Shown here: positions 24,765 through 33,006 of the stretch, in pieces | Layout: each line of letters starts with the position of its first letter | Position numbering within the stretch: the first letter of the stretch is position 1 | Assembly (NCBI RefSeq): GCF_002277025.1 | Contig: NZ_NIWD01000005.1 | Location: forward strand, 82,974 to 146,973 | Source: Sphingopyxis sp. GW247-27LB | Lineage (GTDB): Bacteria; Pseudomonadota; Alphaproteobacteria; Sphingomonadales; Sphingomonadaceae | Reading direction: 5' to 3' | DNA length: 64,000 nt | Notes under the pieces: model-generated | Told to the model about the DNA's origin: nothing | What the model saw: the letters and a program-made list of their open reading frames with translations, nothing else | The model's database searches: none | Program-made: the position numbers and the translations under genes

Positions 24765-27700
24765 ATGCGCGCCGGTTCTCCTTCCGCGCTCGTCGCTGCC
24801 TTGATCGCGCTGCTTCCCGCGCCTGCACTGGCGCTCGAGACGAGCTTTCACACCTATGACGGGTTCAACGAGACGGTCGATGCGTTCCGGCTCGTCTCGA
24901 TGATCTTCGCCGATCCGCGCTACGAGACGCTGGTGCTGATCGTCGCGGTCGCGGGGATCGCGCTCGGCGCACTGATCGCGAGCGTACGCGGCAATGGCAT
25001 GGTGATCGTCGCTTTCGGATTCCAGACGCTCGTCGGCGTCGGGCTGTTCATCGGCATGGTCGCAACCACCGGCACCGTCCATGTTTATGACCGGGTGCGC
25101 AACGCCTATCAGCCTGTCGGCGACGTCCCGAACCTGATCGTGCTGGTCGCGGGCGTCACCAACATGATGGAGCGCGCGATCGCCGAGACGATCGACGACA
25201 ATACGATCGACCCCAATGCCAAGCTCGAATTCGGCGCGGGCGGCCACAGCTTCGATCTGTTCCTGAACGCTGTCTCTCCGCGCGGTCCGATGACCGACAG
25301 CTTCCTCGATGCGACGATCAAGGATTATGTGCGGCAATGCTATCCGGTCGCGCGCGTCTCGCCCGCCTATGGCATCGACGACGATCAGCTCTTCCGCACC
25401 AGCAACGATCTTCCAGCGGCTTTCGCGGCGATGGCGGGCCCTGCGACCTTCAGCACCGTTTTCACCGCCACCGACAAGGGCGGCACGACGGTGAGCTGCA
25501 CCGAGGCCTGGACGCACATTTCTGATCGGCTTTCCGATCCCGCGCTGTTCGACGATTACAGCCGCCAGGTTTGCGAGCGCACCGGCTATGACGTCTCGAA
25601 TGCGGCGCAGCTTCAGCGCTGCCGCTCGAACCTCGGCGCGCTCGGCGACAAGATGCTGGCGACGCCGCTGACGCTCCAGCAACTGATGACGAACATCAAT
25701 CTCGGCAATGCTGTCGGCGACGTGCTGTTCGAAGACAGCCCCGCGACCGCCGCGCGCGTCATGGCCAACCGCGCCGTCGTCTCGAGCGGCCTCGCGACCA
25801 TGTCGACGGCGAACGAATGGATGCCGACGATCCGCGCCACCGTCTTCGGCATCATGCTGTTCATGATGCCGATCGCGCTGCTCTTCATCCTGACCCCGAT
25901 CAACCTGCGCGTCGCGAGCTTCGCGCTCGGCCTCTTCGTCTTCGTCGCGATGTGGGGCGTTATCGATGCGGGCATCTACCAGCTCACGCTCGGCCGCGCG
26001 ATGGACGTGCTGGCCGAGATGCGCTCGAACCATGTCGCCGCCAATGCCTGGATGCTCGCGCCGGGCTCGGCGATGAAAGCGCTCGCGATCTTCGGGAGCT
26101 TTCGCACGGCGGCCGCCGGGCTCGCCGGCGCCTTCGTGTTCACGGTGTTCCGCTTCTCGGGCAACGTGTTCACCTCCTTCACCAGCGGCGCGCTCGGCGT
26201 GCAGGGCCAGGGCACCGCGGCCGCGACGCCGATCATGACGCACGAAGGCCGCGCTCAGGCGCTCGAGGCGCAGGCCTCGGCGACCGGCACGACGGCGCGC
26301 CGCAGCGCGGCATCGAGCTTCGGGGATTTTGGGGAGCGGTCCGCCATGGGCGCCAATCGTGCTTTCGGCGCGGCCGGCGGATATCTCGCCGACCGGACGC
26401 CGGGCATCGCGGGAACGACGGGTTTTGCGCTCGGAGCGACCGATGCCGCGCGCGAAATTGGCGGCCTCGCTCCTGCTCTTGTCGGCCGCGACTTAAGCCA
26501 TCCCGCGACGGCCGCGGCCGTGCGCGCCAATGCGACGACGTCAGCGATCCACAATTTCGCCGAGAAGGACGCGCTGCGGAACTTGGGGACGAACTATTTC
26601 GGGCCGGGTCAGGCGGGCGAGCGGGCTTTCGCCGGCTTCGCGCAGAACATGGTCCAGTGGAAAGCCTTCGGCGACACGCGCGCCTATGACATGATGATGC
26701 AGGGTGCGCAGCGGCATTTCGAGCGCAATGGCTATGATCAGAAGGATGCCGCGCTGAAAGCGTCGACCGTGATCGCGCAGGCCTCGGCCGACCCGACATT
26801 CGCCAAGCTGATTGCCAATACCTACGACCAGGAAGCGATGCTGCGGAACGACCTTACGGCAGCGCAGGTCAATGTCGGCGCTATGGAAGGCCGCCGCGAC
26901 TATGCCGGCGACAATGTCGCCGGGATCGAACGGCGCAATGTCGCAACCGAGCAGGCGTGGCGCACCGGGAATAACGGGGGCCAGCGCAACGCCGCGTCGA
27001 TGCTCGGCCTGTCCGTCGACGAAACCGCGCGCCGCATCGGCTTCATCAACACCCTCTCGGGCGAGGCCCGCTCGTCGGCGATCACCTCGCTCTCCCGCGC
27101 GACGGGCCGCAACGAGGCGCAGGTCATGCGCGCGCTGGAAACCTACAATGCCTCGGTCCAGCTGGGGACCGCCGACGGCGCGGCCGCCGAAGCGGCACGC
27201 GAAGGCACGAGCGTCTATGGCCGCACGCGGGCGGCGGCGGGCTTTGACTTTGCCGAACGTTCGGGCAAGCTCGACGCCCAGCGCGAGGTTGGCCATGACG
27301 GCGTGCGCGGCGCGGCGCGGATCGGCGAGCAGCGACGGCAGAGCGAAAATTTCGGGTTTGCGGAAGGTGCGGCCGCCGCCGGCGTCTCCACGCGCGAGGC
27401 GGCGCGGCTTGACGCCTTCATCCAGGCACTCAGCCGCACGGCGGGCAATCAGGTCGACATGGCCGAGGGCGGTGCCGCCGGGATCGCCGATCGCGCACGC
27501 AACGAGCGGCTGACACGCATTGTCGACAACGAGCGGCTGACGCGCATGCAGGGACTGTTACGCAGCGAAGGCATCGACATGACCAAGCGCGAGCTCGCCA
27601 TGGCGCAGAACGGCGACCTCAATCTCAACGTGTCACCCGATGTCGCGCGACAGCTCCGCGCCGCCGGCCTCATCAACGACAGCCAATATGGCGCGATCGC

Positions 27701-28499
27701 CGAGGGGGGCCGCGCGCGCTTCAGTTTCGCGGACAATGATCTGCTCGTATCGAGCAGCACCGGGTTCACGCAGTCCGCGCGCAGCGATACCAGCACCAAA
27801 TATGAAGCCGGCAAGCAGGCCGGCCCCGACACTGTCGAGCATATGCTGAGCAGCGGCCCCGAGGGCCAGGCAATGATGGCCAACTGGCTTCGCGGCGGGT
27901 TCGAGATGGACCGCAACGGCGAGTGGCGGCTCAATCCGCAGGTCGCAGATACGCTTCAACGCGACGTGTCCGCGATCATGGCGCAAACCGGATGGCAGCG
28001 ATCGTTATCGCGGCAAGCTGTGGATCAGATCACGATGGGAACGACCGTCGGCGGCGAGATCGGAGCCAGCTCTCAAAGTACCGATTATGCGTCGCGGGGC
28101 GCTCGCGGCAAAGGAGACTCGAGCGCTGGCAAGCAGACGTCCGGAGCTGTTAGCGGAAGGCTTGGATATTCGAGCAACGATGTAGGCATCAGCACCGAGA
28201 ACGCTCAGGCCGCGCTCGATATTGTGAACTACGATGTCCGAGGAGCAATTGCGACAGCCGAACGCGCCGCCGCCCATTCGGCAACCCCAGAGACTACCTT
28301 CACTCGTGAATTAAACCGTCAGGTGCTTGGGCCGGAAGGGCTTCGAGATCGCTATCTCGAGCAAGCCGATTCCGCGCGTGGAACTACAGACATCACCGCA
28401 CCACTTACCTCGTACGAACAGTCATCCATCCTGCGCAAAGGCCGGTTCTCAAACGATCTTGCCAATGGTCCATTCGACGGAGATAACAGCAAGCGCTAG
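24765..28499 (+). CDS. traG: TraG, mating-pair stabilisation / pilus assembly protein
   Basis: This is a 1244-residue inner-membrane protein. The N-terminal TraG_N part has a signal-like helix (residues 5-24), membrane helices around 65-105 (LIVAVAGIALGALIASV, VGVGLFIGMVATTG) and a cluster around 355-460 (ATVFGIMLFMMPIALLFIL). A long hydrophilic, helical periplasmic C-terminal domain follows (about residues 480-1244). TraG acts in pilus assembly and mating-pair stabilisation, and its C-terminal part may contribute to entry exclusion partner recognition. It ends the transfer cluster and overlaps the next, convergent gene by 4 bases. Confidence 0.93.
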   Translation: MRAGSPSALVAALIALLPAPALALETSFHTYDGFNETVDAFRLVSMIFADPRYETLVLIVAVAGIALGALIASVRGNGMVIVAFGFQTLVGVGLFIGMVATTGTVHVYDRVRNAYQPVGDVPNLIVLVAGVTNMMERAIAETIDDNTIDPNAKLEFGAGGHSFDLFLNAVSPRGPMTDSFLDATIKDYVRQCYPVARVSPAYGIDDDQLFRTSNDLPAAFAAMAGPATFSTVFTATDKGGTTVSCTEAWTHISDRLSDPALFDDYSRQVCERTGYDVSNAAQLQRCRSNLGALGDKMLATPLTLQQLMTNINLGNAVGDVLFEDSPATAARVMANRAVVSSGLATMSTANEWMPTIRATVFGIMLFMMPIALLFILTPINLRVASFALGLFVFVAMWGVIDAGIYQLTLGRAMDVLAEMRSNHVAANAWMLAPGSAMKALAIFGSFRTAAAGLAGAFVFTVFRFSGNVFTSFTSGALGVQGQGTAAATPIMTHEGRAQALEAQASATGTTARRSAASSFGDFGERSAMGANRAFGAAGGYLADRTPGIAGTTGFALGATDAAREIGGLAPALVGRDLSHPATAAAVRANATTSAIHNFAEKDALRNLGTNYFGPGQAGERAFAGFAQNMVQWKAFGDTRAYDMMMQGAQRHFERNGYDQKDAALKASTVIAQASADPTFAKLIANTYDQEAMLRNDLTAAQVNVGAMEGRRDYAGDNVAGIERRNVATEQAWRTGNNGGQRNAASMLGLSVDETARRIGFINTLSGEARSSAITSLSRATGRNEAQVMRALETYNASVQLGTADGAAAEAAREGTSVYGRTRAAAGFDFAERSGKLDAQREVGHDGVRGAARIGEQRRQSENFGFAEGAAAAGVSTREAARLDAFIQALSRTAGNQVDMAEGGAAGIADRARNERLTRIVDNERLTRMQGLLRSEGIDMTKRELAMAQNGDLNLNVSPDVARQLRAAGLINDSQYGAIAEGGRARFSFADNDLLVSSSTGFTQSARSDTSTKYEAGKQAGPDTVEHMLSSGPEGQAMMANWLRGGFEMDRNGEWRLNPQVADTLQRDVSAIMAQTGWQRSLSRQAVDQITMGTTVGGEIGASSQSTDYASRGARGKGDSSAGKQTSGAVSGRLGYSSNDVGISTENAQAALDIVNYDVRGAIATAERAAAHSATPETTFTRELNRQVLGPEGLRDRYLEQADSARGTTDITAPLTSYEQSSILRKGRFSNDLANGPFDGDNSKR

Positions 28500-28948
28500 A
28501 GATACTTGCCGCTGTTTATTCCATTTGGGTTCCCGACGTAGAGGACGCCCGATCGTGGGTCATAGATATCGAAAGCAGGATCCGGTTGCCCAGATCTCCG
28601 TCCCGACCAATCGTCTTCGAACATCCTCATCTGTTCGAGTTCGTCGATTTCCTCGTCCGAGAGAGGGTCGCCAGACAGCGGCCTGTTCAGCCAAGCTCGG
28701 ATGAATCCCAAACCAAGCACCAGCAGCGTTGTCAGCGGGAAGAAGAGCATGTTGAGATAGCCCGCCAGAGCGCTGGTATAAAACTCCGCCAGAGCCGGGA
28801 GTTTCAGCGAGGCCGCCGCGCCTACCCAGTAGACCGGAATCGCTGCCCACCAAAGCTTCGCGTACCACGGCTTCCAGAGCCAATCGCGCGCGACGGGCTC
28901 CCGAACGGTATCGGCTGTTGATACGTTGGAAGGTTGGCTCGCCTGCAT
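28496..28948 (-). CDS. Hypothetical membrane protein convergent with traG
   Basis: This 150-residue protein (start ATG at 28948; a start at 29020 is possible) has two hydrophobic segments: WWAAIPVYWVGAAASLKLPA and ALAGYLNMLFFPLTTLLVLG, then FIRAWL. The C-terminal half is acidic and hydrophilic (PLSDEEIDELEQMRMFEDDW). The position beside traG is where F-like elements carry entry-exclusion or surface-exclusion genes, so an exclusion role is possible, but no signature supports it. Family unknown. Confidence 0.6.
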   Translation of the reverse strand: MQASQPSNVSTADTVREPVARDWLWKPWYAKLWWAAIPVYWVGAAASLKLPALAEFYTSALAGYLNMLFFPLTTLLVLGLGFIRAWLNRPLSGDPLSDEEIDELEQMRMFEDDWSGRRSGQPDPAFDIYDPRSGVLYVGNPNGINSGKYL

Positions 28949-29173
28949 GGGTTTTCTCGGTCGGCAGCCTATCAGACTATGCCGATTGAAGGAATCGAAA
29001 GAGTTTCCGGAAATGGACATTTTGCTTTCCCTGATCCGATATTCTCCAATTTCCTTTTGTAGTTACATCAACTTCGCCTTCCCTCTTTCTCCCTTGAACC
29101 TTGAAGCCAGATTCCTCGTCTCTCGTTTAGGCATGACAGATTTCGTTCTGGACGATCGAGGAAGCGGCAGCCA

Positions 29174-29563
29174 TCAGGCATTCGCCCGGGACTTCGCATA
29201 GTCGTCCAGAATGCACCTGAGGATGGCTCGACCGCGAGCGGTCAGGGCGATGTTCGTTCGACGCCCGTCGTGAGGATCGCGCTCGCGAACCACAAATTTG
29301 CAGGATTCCATTTCAATGGTCTGCCGCGTCGCAGTCGGAATCGAAACGCCACTCGCATATCCCAGGCTCGAAACCGGCAGCCTCTTATCGACCGTATCCG
29401 CGACATAGAGTTCCAGTAGCATGATCCAGCCCGCATGGCTCCAGTCTTGCTTCTTGAGGTACCGCGCAATGATCTGCCGTTCGACAAGCAGCTCACGGCA
29501 TAGGCGAAGCCGTCGAGCTTCGACATCGAACGGTGGATCATCTTGTTCGATCCGCGTCGCCAT
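29174..29563 (-). CDS. Winged-helix regulator (MarR-like)
   Basis: This 129-residue protein is predicted to have a winged helix in its C-terminal two thirds: HAGWIMLLELYVADTVDKRL, GVSIPTATRQTIEMESCKFV, then VRERDPHDGRRTNIALTARG with the D-x-R-x-x-x-I-x-LT-x-xG wing and a final helix. This matches MarR-type proteins. It is divergent from the toxin-antitoxin pair at 29787. Its ligand and targets are unknown. Confidence 0.75.
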   Translation of the reverse strand: MATRIEQDDPPFDVEARRLRLCRELLVERQIIARYLKKQDWSHAGWIMLLELYVADTVDKRLPVSSLGYASGVSIPTATRQTIEMESCKFVVRERDPHDGRRTNIALTARGRAILRCILDDYAKSRANA

Positions 29564-29743
29564 GCGTCCGTTTGCGCCTCGCGTCAGTTTGACGTGGAGA
29601 GCCGGAACATCCGGCGCCGAGGTGGATGCTGCGATCTATTGTGTTCCGTGCAGAGGCTCGAAAATCGGGGTAAGCTAAATCGAGCCCCCCTGTGGCAAGT
29701 CGATCCAGCGCATATGTCGCAATTGAAGATTGGCGTAAAAGAT

Positions 29744-29757
29744 GATAAGCGCTTATC
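29744..29757. promoter_or_regulatory. Candidate operator of the RHH/PIN toxin-antitoxin pair
   Basis: GATAAGCGCTTATC is a perfect 14-bp palindrome located 29 bases before the start of the ribbon-helix-helix gene. This is a suitable autoregulatory site for the antitoxin. Confidence 0.6.
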
Positions 29758-29786
29758 CGCTTAAACGTCCATGAGGAGTTTAGATT

Positions 29787-30026
29787 ATGGGAGATGCGAC
29801 GCGTTGGACCATCAATGTCGCGACCGAAACCGACATTGATGTCCGCACATATCTAGCTCAGCGCGGAATGAAAAAGGGCGATCTATCGCGCTTCATTGAA
29901 GAGTCCGTGAAATGGCGCCTGCTCGATCTTACGCTCGCCGAGGCCCGTGCCGGTTTCGATGACGTCTCGCCGGAAGAGATGAGCGAGTTGATCGATGAAG
30001 CGATTGCGGATGCGCGTCGGAACTGA
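29787..30026 (+). CDS. Ribbon-helix-helix antitoxin
   Basis: This 79-residue protein has a beta-strand plus two-helix DNA-binding start (RWTINVATETDIDVRTYLAQ, KGDLSRFIEESVKWRLLDLT) of the CopG/RHH type. An acidic C-terminus (SPEEMSELIDEAIADARRN) is suited to binding a toxin. The ribosome site is GAGGAG 11 bases upstream. It lies 3 bases before a PIN-domain gene, forming a toxin-antitoxin operon. Confidence 0.85.
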   Translation: MGDATRWTINVATETDIDVRTYLAQRGMKKGDLSRFIEESVKWRLLDLTLAEARAGFDDVSPEEMSELIDEAIADARRN

Positions 30027-30029
30027 TCA

Positions 30030-30458
30030 ATGCGCGTTGTCATCGACACCAATGTGCTTGTCAGCGCACTCCTGCACGGGCGGTCGCTTCCCTTTCAGCT
30101 GATTGCCGTGTGGCGCCAAGGGAAGATCACCTTAATCACCTCTGCGGATCAGCTAGAGGAAATTCGGCGCGTTACACGCTATCCCAAACTGCGAGCCCGC
30201 TTGAATCCAGCCGTTGCCGGCAGACTCGTCAATGAACTCAAGGGCAGCGCCATTGTCATAGAGAATCTGCCCGACGTGTCCGTCAGCCCGAATCCCTGGG
30301 ACAACTATCTTCTGGCGACGATCGAGGCCGGGATGGCCGAACTTTTGATCACCGGCGATAAGGCCGACTTGTTGAGTCTCGGGCGCCATGGCGGGGCGCG
30401 GATTATCACCGTTCGGGAATGCCTGAAGCTGATCACAGGAACCGAGCCTGATATCTAG
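30030..30458 (+). CDS. PIN-domain toxin
   Basis: This 142-residue PIN-domain protein starts MRVVIDTNVLVSALLHGRSL (first Asp in DTN). It contains TSADQLEEIRRVTRYPKLRA and the acidic VSVSPNPWDNYLLATIEAGM, LLITGDKADLLSL motifs typical of the PIN_3 (COG1569) toxin family. It is a predicted metal-dependent ribonuclease. It is paired with the upstream ribbon-helix-helix antitoxin. Confidence 0.85.
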   Translation: MRVVIDTNVLVSALLHGRSLPFQLIAVWRQGKITLITSADQLEEIRRVTRYPKLRARLNPAVAGRLVNELKGSAIVIENLPDVSVSPNPWDNYLLATIEAGMAELLITGDKADLLSLGRHGGARIITVRECLKLITGTEPDI

Positions 30459-30466
30459 CGCCTCAT

Positions 30467-30811
30467 CTAATACCAGAACCGGCGCCCCTTCAGCCGAGAC
30501 GGCTCAATATCATTGGCCAACCTCTCAGAGCGGCGAAGCGCCGCCTTGAATCCATCGCCGGCGCAGCCCGTGACCAAGCCGAGTTCGCTAGCGCTCGCGT
30601 CGTCGACTCGGCGTCCTAGGAAACCCCGCGCGAGCAGCAGCGCGGGGCGATTGCGAACCGCCAGGCCGAACGCGACCGCAGCTGGCGCATGTTTGAAGCC
30701 GATCAGGCTCATGAAAAAGAGCGGCCGAAAGGCAAGGTCAGTGCGGCGCGTTAAATACGATCGCGCCATGCGCGGGTGGTGCGCGGACTGAGCTGGCGTT
30801 CGGCTCGTCAC
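30467..30811 (-). CDS. Hypothetical protein
   Basis: This 114-codon frame has third-position GC typical of coding sequence (AVAFGLAVRNRPALLLARGF, LGRRVDDASASELGLVTGCA). It may really start at an internal Met (MSLIGFKHAPA). The opposite strand also has a 92-codon frame here, but its product is a low-complexity Arg/Ser/Pro string. No family is recognised. It occupies most of the 466-base gap between the PIN gene and the PRC-barrel gene. Confidence 0.4.
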   Translation of the reverse strand: MTSRTPAQSAHHPRMARSYLTRRTDLAFRPLFFMSLIGFKHAPAAVAFGLAVRNRPALLLARGFLGRRVDDASASELGLVTGCAGDGFKAALRRSERLANDIEPSRLKGRRFWY

Positions 30812-30924
30812 ACGAGTCCGACGTCTCAGCGAATATTGCCGGATGCTCGATTGAAGCAGGGAAAGATTGCGGGATGCGAAGCGTAGCGTGAGGAGAGAGG
30901 GGAGACGCAGAAAGGAAACATGTC

Positions 30925-31296
30925 ATGGCTGACACGGACATCGCCACGGACGAAACCAGCCGCCTGATCGCCTCGAACAAGGTGGAAGGCACCGCCGTCT
31001 ACAACCGCGACCGCGAGAAGCTCGGATCGATCTACAATTTCATGGTCACGAAGCGCGAAGGTCGCGTCGAATATGCGGTCCTCCAGTTCGGCGGTCTATT
31101 CGGTCTTGGCAGCGATTATTATCCGCTGCCCTGGGACGTCCTGACTTACGACACCGAACAGGGCGGCTATGTCGTTGATCTCGACAAGAAGGTTCTCGAA
31201 CAGGCGCCGCGTTATGGCGCCGATAGCGAGCCGACCTTTGATCGCGACTATGGCCGCGAGGTCTACGGCTACTATGGGATCAATTATCCGTTCTAG
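30925..31296 (+). CDS. PRC-barrel domain protein
   Basis: This 123-residue protein has a PRC-barrel at about residues 15-90: LIASNKVEGTAVYNRDREKL, GSIYNFMVTKREGRVEYAVL, FGLGSDYYPLPWDVLTYD. Such small stand-alone barrels are common in alphaproteobacteria and often respond to stress; the function is unknown. The tail is tyrosine-rich (YGREVYGYYGINYPF). AAAGGAAAC precedes the start. Its 3' end overlaps the convergent gene by 17 bases. Confidence 0.85.
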   Translation: MADTDIATDETSRLIASNKVEGTAVYNRDREKLGSIYNFMVTKREGRVEYAVLQFGGLFGLGSDYYPLPWDVLTYDTEQGGYVVDLDKKVLEQAPRYGADSEPTFDRDYGREVYGYYGINYPF

Positions 31297-31612
31297 TTTC
31301 CGGCGCCGGATTCGGACGCGAGGCAGCCGCATCGGGGTGCTGTCTCGTCGGCCCGGACTGTCCCTGCGCGGCGGCACGGGCGGCAATCCGCCGACCGTCT
31401 GCCGCCGGCGATGCTATGCTGCCGACGTAGCGGATTTCATGGAGATCCGTCAGGCAAACGGCTACCTTCGTCCAGAACGCGGCGCCCGAGTGATCACCCG
31501 AGCGGCGCAAATCGTCGATCATTGTCGTGATAACCTCGGGTCCGCGATCGCCATATTGAGATTCGATGGCGAGCGCTTGGCCCCAAAGGTCGTTGTCGGC
31601 CTTGGCACCCAT
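31280..31612 (-). CDS. Hypothetical protein (DUF6961-like)
   Basis: This 110-residue protein starts MGAKADNDLWGQALAIESQY, with GPEVITTMIDDLRRSGDHSG and AAFWTKVAVCLTDLHEIRYV. It resembles small sphingomonad proteins in which DxxLWGxAL and a GD-AG-xxW motif are conserved (DUF6961, from memory). The C-terminal 40 residues are low complexity. It is the last gene of the leftward SOS-associated set, 83 bases after the DksA-like gene. Confidence 0.65.
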   Translation of the reverse strand: MGAKADNDLWGQALAIESQYGDRGPEVITTMIDDLRRSGDHSGAAFWTKVAVCLTDLHEIRYVGSIASPAADGRRIAARAAAQGQSGPTRQHPDAAASRPNPAPETRTDN

Positions 31613-31695
31613 GATTGCGACTCCGATTTTCTTTGGATCGATCCTACCATGAATGAGCAAGCCGGCAAAACAGACCGCCGCGCGCAAAAGCCGCT

Positions 31696-31959
31696 TCAGC
31701 GCAACTGGCTGTCCTTGCTGCCGCGGCGATTGAAGCCCGCTGGCCGGATCGACGCATCGCGTTTGTCCTGACAGGAAACGCAGGTCCGGCTCGATGGCAT
31801 CGCCTTGCGGCGCGCGGCGGGAATTTCCATGCCGCAGTCCTCGCAGAAGCGCGTCCCTTCGCCCGACGCGATGCGTGAACGCGCGATCTTGACCGCATCG
31901 GCAACTGTATCCTCGATCTGTTCCTGCACAGCACCGTCATGTGCCCAGCCGTTCGCCAT
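31696..31959 (-). CDS. DksA/TraR-type zinc-finger protein
   Basis: This 87-residue protein starts MANGWAHDGAVQEQIEDTVA and has a C4 zinc finger (RFCEDCGMEIPAARRKAMPS, then RTCVSCQ) typical of DksA/TraR family proteins. These bind in the RNA polymerase secondary channel, and the short TraR-like forms are common on mobile elements. The start at 31959 matches the usual family N-terminus; 31974 is an alternative. It follows alkB directly. Confidence 0.85.
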   Translation of the reverse strand: MANGWAHDGAVQEQIEDTVADAVKIARSRIASGEGTRFCEDCGMEIPAARRKAMPSSRTCVSCQDKRDASIRPAGFNRRGSKDSQLR

Positions 31960-31976
31960 CATCGACCCTTTCAAGG

Positions 31977-32588
31977 TTATAACGCCGGGAACTGCCGAGA
32001 GACGTCGTGGCCCTCCCTGCAGGCGAGGCTTCGGAACGTCACCGACCAGCGCGTCTTGTCCATCTCGGCAATGCTGTGCTCCCAGTCGTGCCGGGCCTCG
32101 CCGGACAGGTGATAGATGGAACGCGGCATCAGAAGCGCGCTCGTCCGCTCGAACTTCTCCTTCGCGCGTCGGCGCAATCGAAGCGTCGCTGGCGCGCCGA
32201 GCGAGATGCCCACGACATGCTCAAAGATGGGCCGGTCCTTGTGCCAGCCGATCCCGGCGCCCGAATCGTAGCGGATGATGAGCGCCTGCACGAGGTCAGC
32301 CGCTTCGAGGCCAGCGAATTGCGCCGCGCGCTCTTTTACCGGCCCGAGCCATGTGGGGATCGGATCGGTCGGGGCAAACCGCCCGGTCTCGAAATCATAG
32401 TTCCAGCCGAACGAGCGGGTAAGCCGCTTGCCCGTCCATTGCTGGAATTTGAACGGACTGAGATTGGCATCGTCGATAAGCGCGATCAGCGCCGCTTCCT
32501 CGGCAGGCGACACGATCGCCTCGGACGAGGACAGGCCGGGTAGCGCGGTCGTGCCGAAGAGATCGACCATCGCGTTTACCGCTTCCAT
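31977..32588 (-). CDS. alkB: AlkB-family DNA/RNA dealkylase
   Basis: This 203-residue 2-oxoglutarate/Fe(II) dioxygenase repairs alkylated bases. The HxD iron motif is in IGWHKDRPIFEHVVGISLG, the distal His in RHDWEHSI, and the 2-oxoglutarate Arg pair in KTRWSVTFRS. YDSGAGIGWHKD is characteristic. It overlaps the upstream nuclease gene by 13 bases and belongs to the leftward operon that begins with the SRAP-like gene under the SOS box at 33532. Confidence 0.9.
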   Translation of the reverse strand: MEAVNAMVDLFGTTALPGLSSSEAIVSPAEEAALIALIDDANLSPFKFQQWTGKRLTRSFGWNYDFETGRFAPTDPIPTWLGPVKERAAQFAGLEAADLVQALIIRYDSGAGIGWHKDRPIFEHVVGISLGAPATLRLRRRAKEKFERTSALLMPRSIYHLSGEARHDWEHSIAEMDKTRWSVTFRSLACREGHDVSRQFPAL

Positions 32589-32995
32589 CCCCGCCCGCCT
32601 TCGGCCGCGCCTTGCGCACGCAACATTTGCCCGACGGCGCGACTACGCAACGTGCAGGTGCCGATCACGCGGTCATAACTTCGCTTGCCAGCGCGACAGT
32701 AGAGCATCTGTCCGAACACGAGGCGCTCAAGGCGGCGCTTGGCTTCCCGCCCGCCTCTTTCGTGAAGCTCCGGGGCATAATAGTCGCCTAGACGAACCTC
32801 TATCCAGCGGTCTGGCCGTCCTGCGGGACCGATGCACAGACTGTCGCCGTCGCCGACATAGCGCACGACTCCGCTGAAATCCGTGCCCTTCGCCGGCAGC
32901 GTGCCCTCGCAGGGATCGGCGAGCGCGGGCGACGCCCAGCAACCGAATGCGAGGACGGCAACAATCGAGCGCAGAATAGGAACTGGAAACGCCAT
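32576..32995 (-). CDS. Secreted thermonuclease-like (SNase-fold) protein
   Basis: This 139-residue protein has a signal peptide (PILRSIVAVLAFGCWASPAL, cleavage after ALA). It has an SNase-like barrel: FSGVVRYVGDGDSLCIGPAG, RWIEVRLGDYYAPELHERGG and EAKRRLERLVFGQMLYC. The VxDGD motif and RLxxxxAPE loop match thermonucleases. It may be exported, which is odd for a gene within a DNA-repair operon. The start at 32995 gives the signal peptide. Confidence 0.8.
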   Translation of the reverse strand: MAFPVPILRSIVAVLAFGCWASPALADPCEGTLPAKGTDFSGVVRYVGDGDSLCIGPAGRPDRWIEVRLGDYYAPELHERGGREAKRRLERLVFGQMLYCRAGKRSYDRVIGTCTLRSRAVGQMLRAQGAAEGGRGWKR

Positions 32996-33006
32996 CGACC
33001 GGATAA

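Noticed and set aside
24684..26243. 519-codon minus-strand open frame opposite traH/traG
   Set aside because: His/Arg/Asp-rich composition of a GC shadow; no start context and no family.
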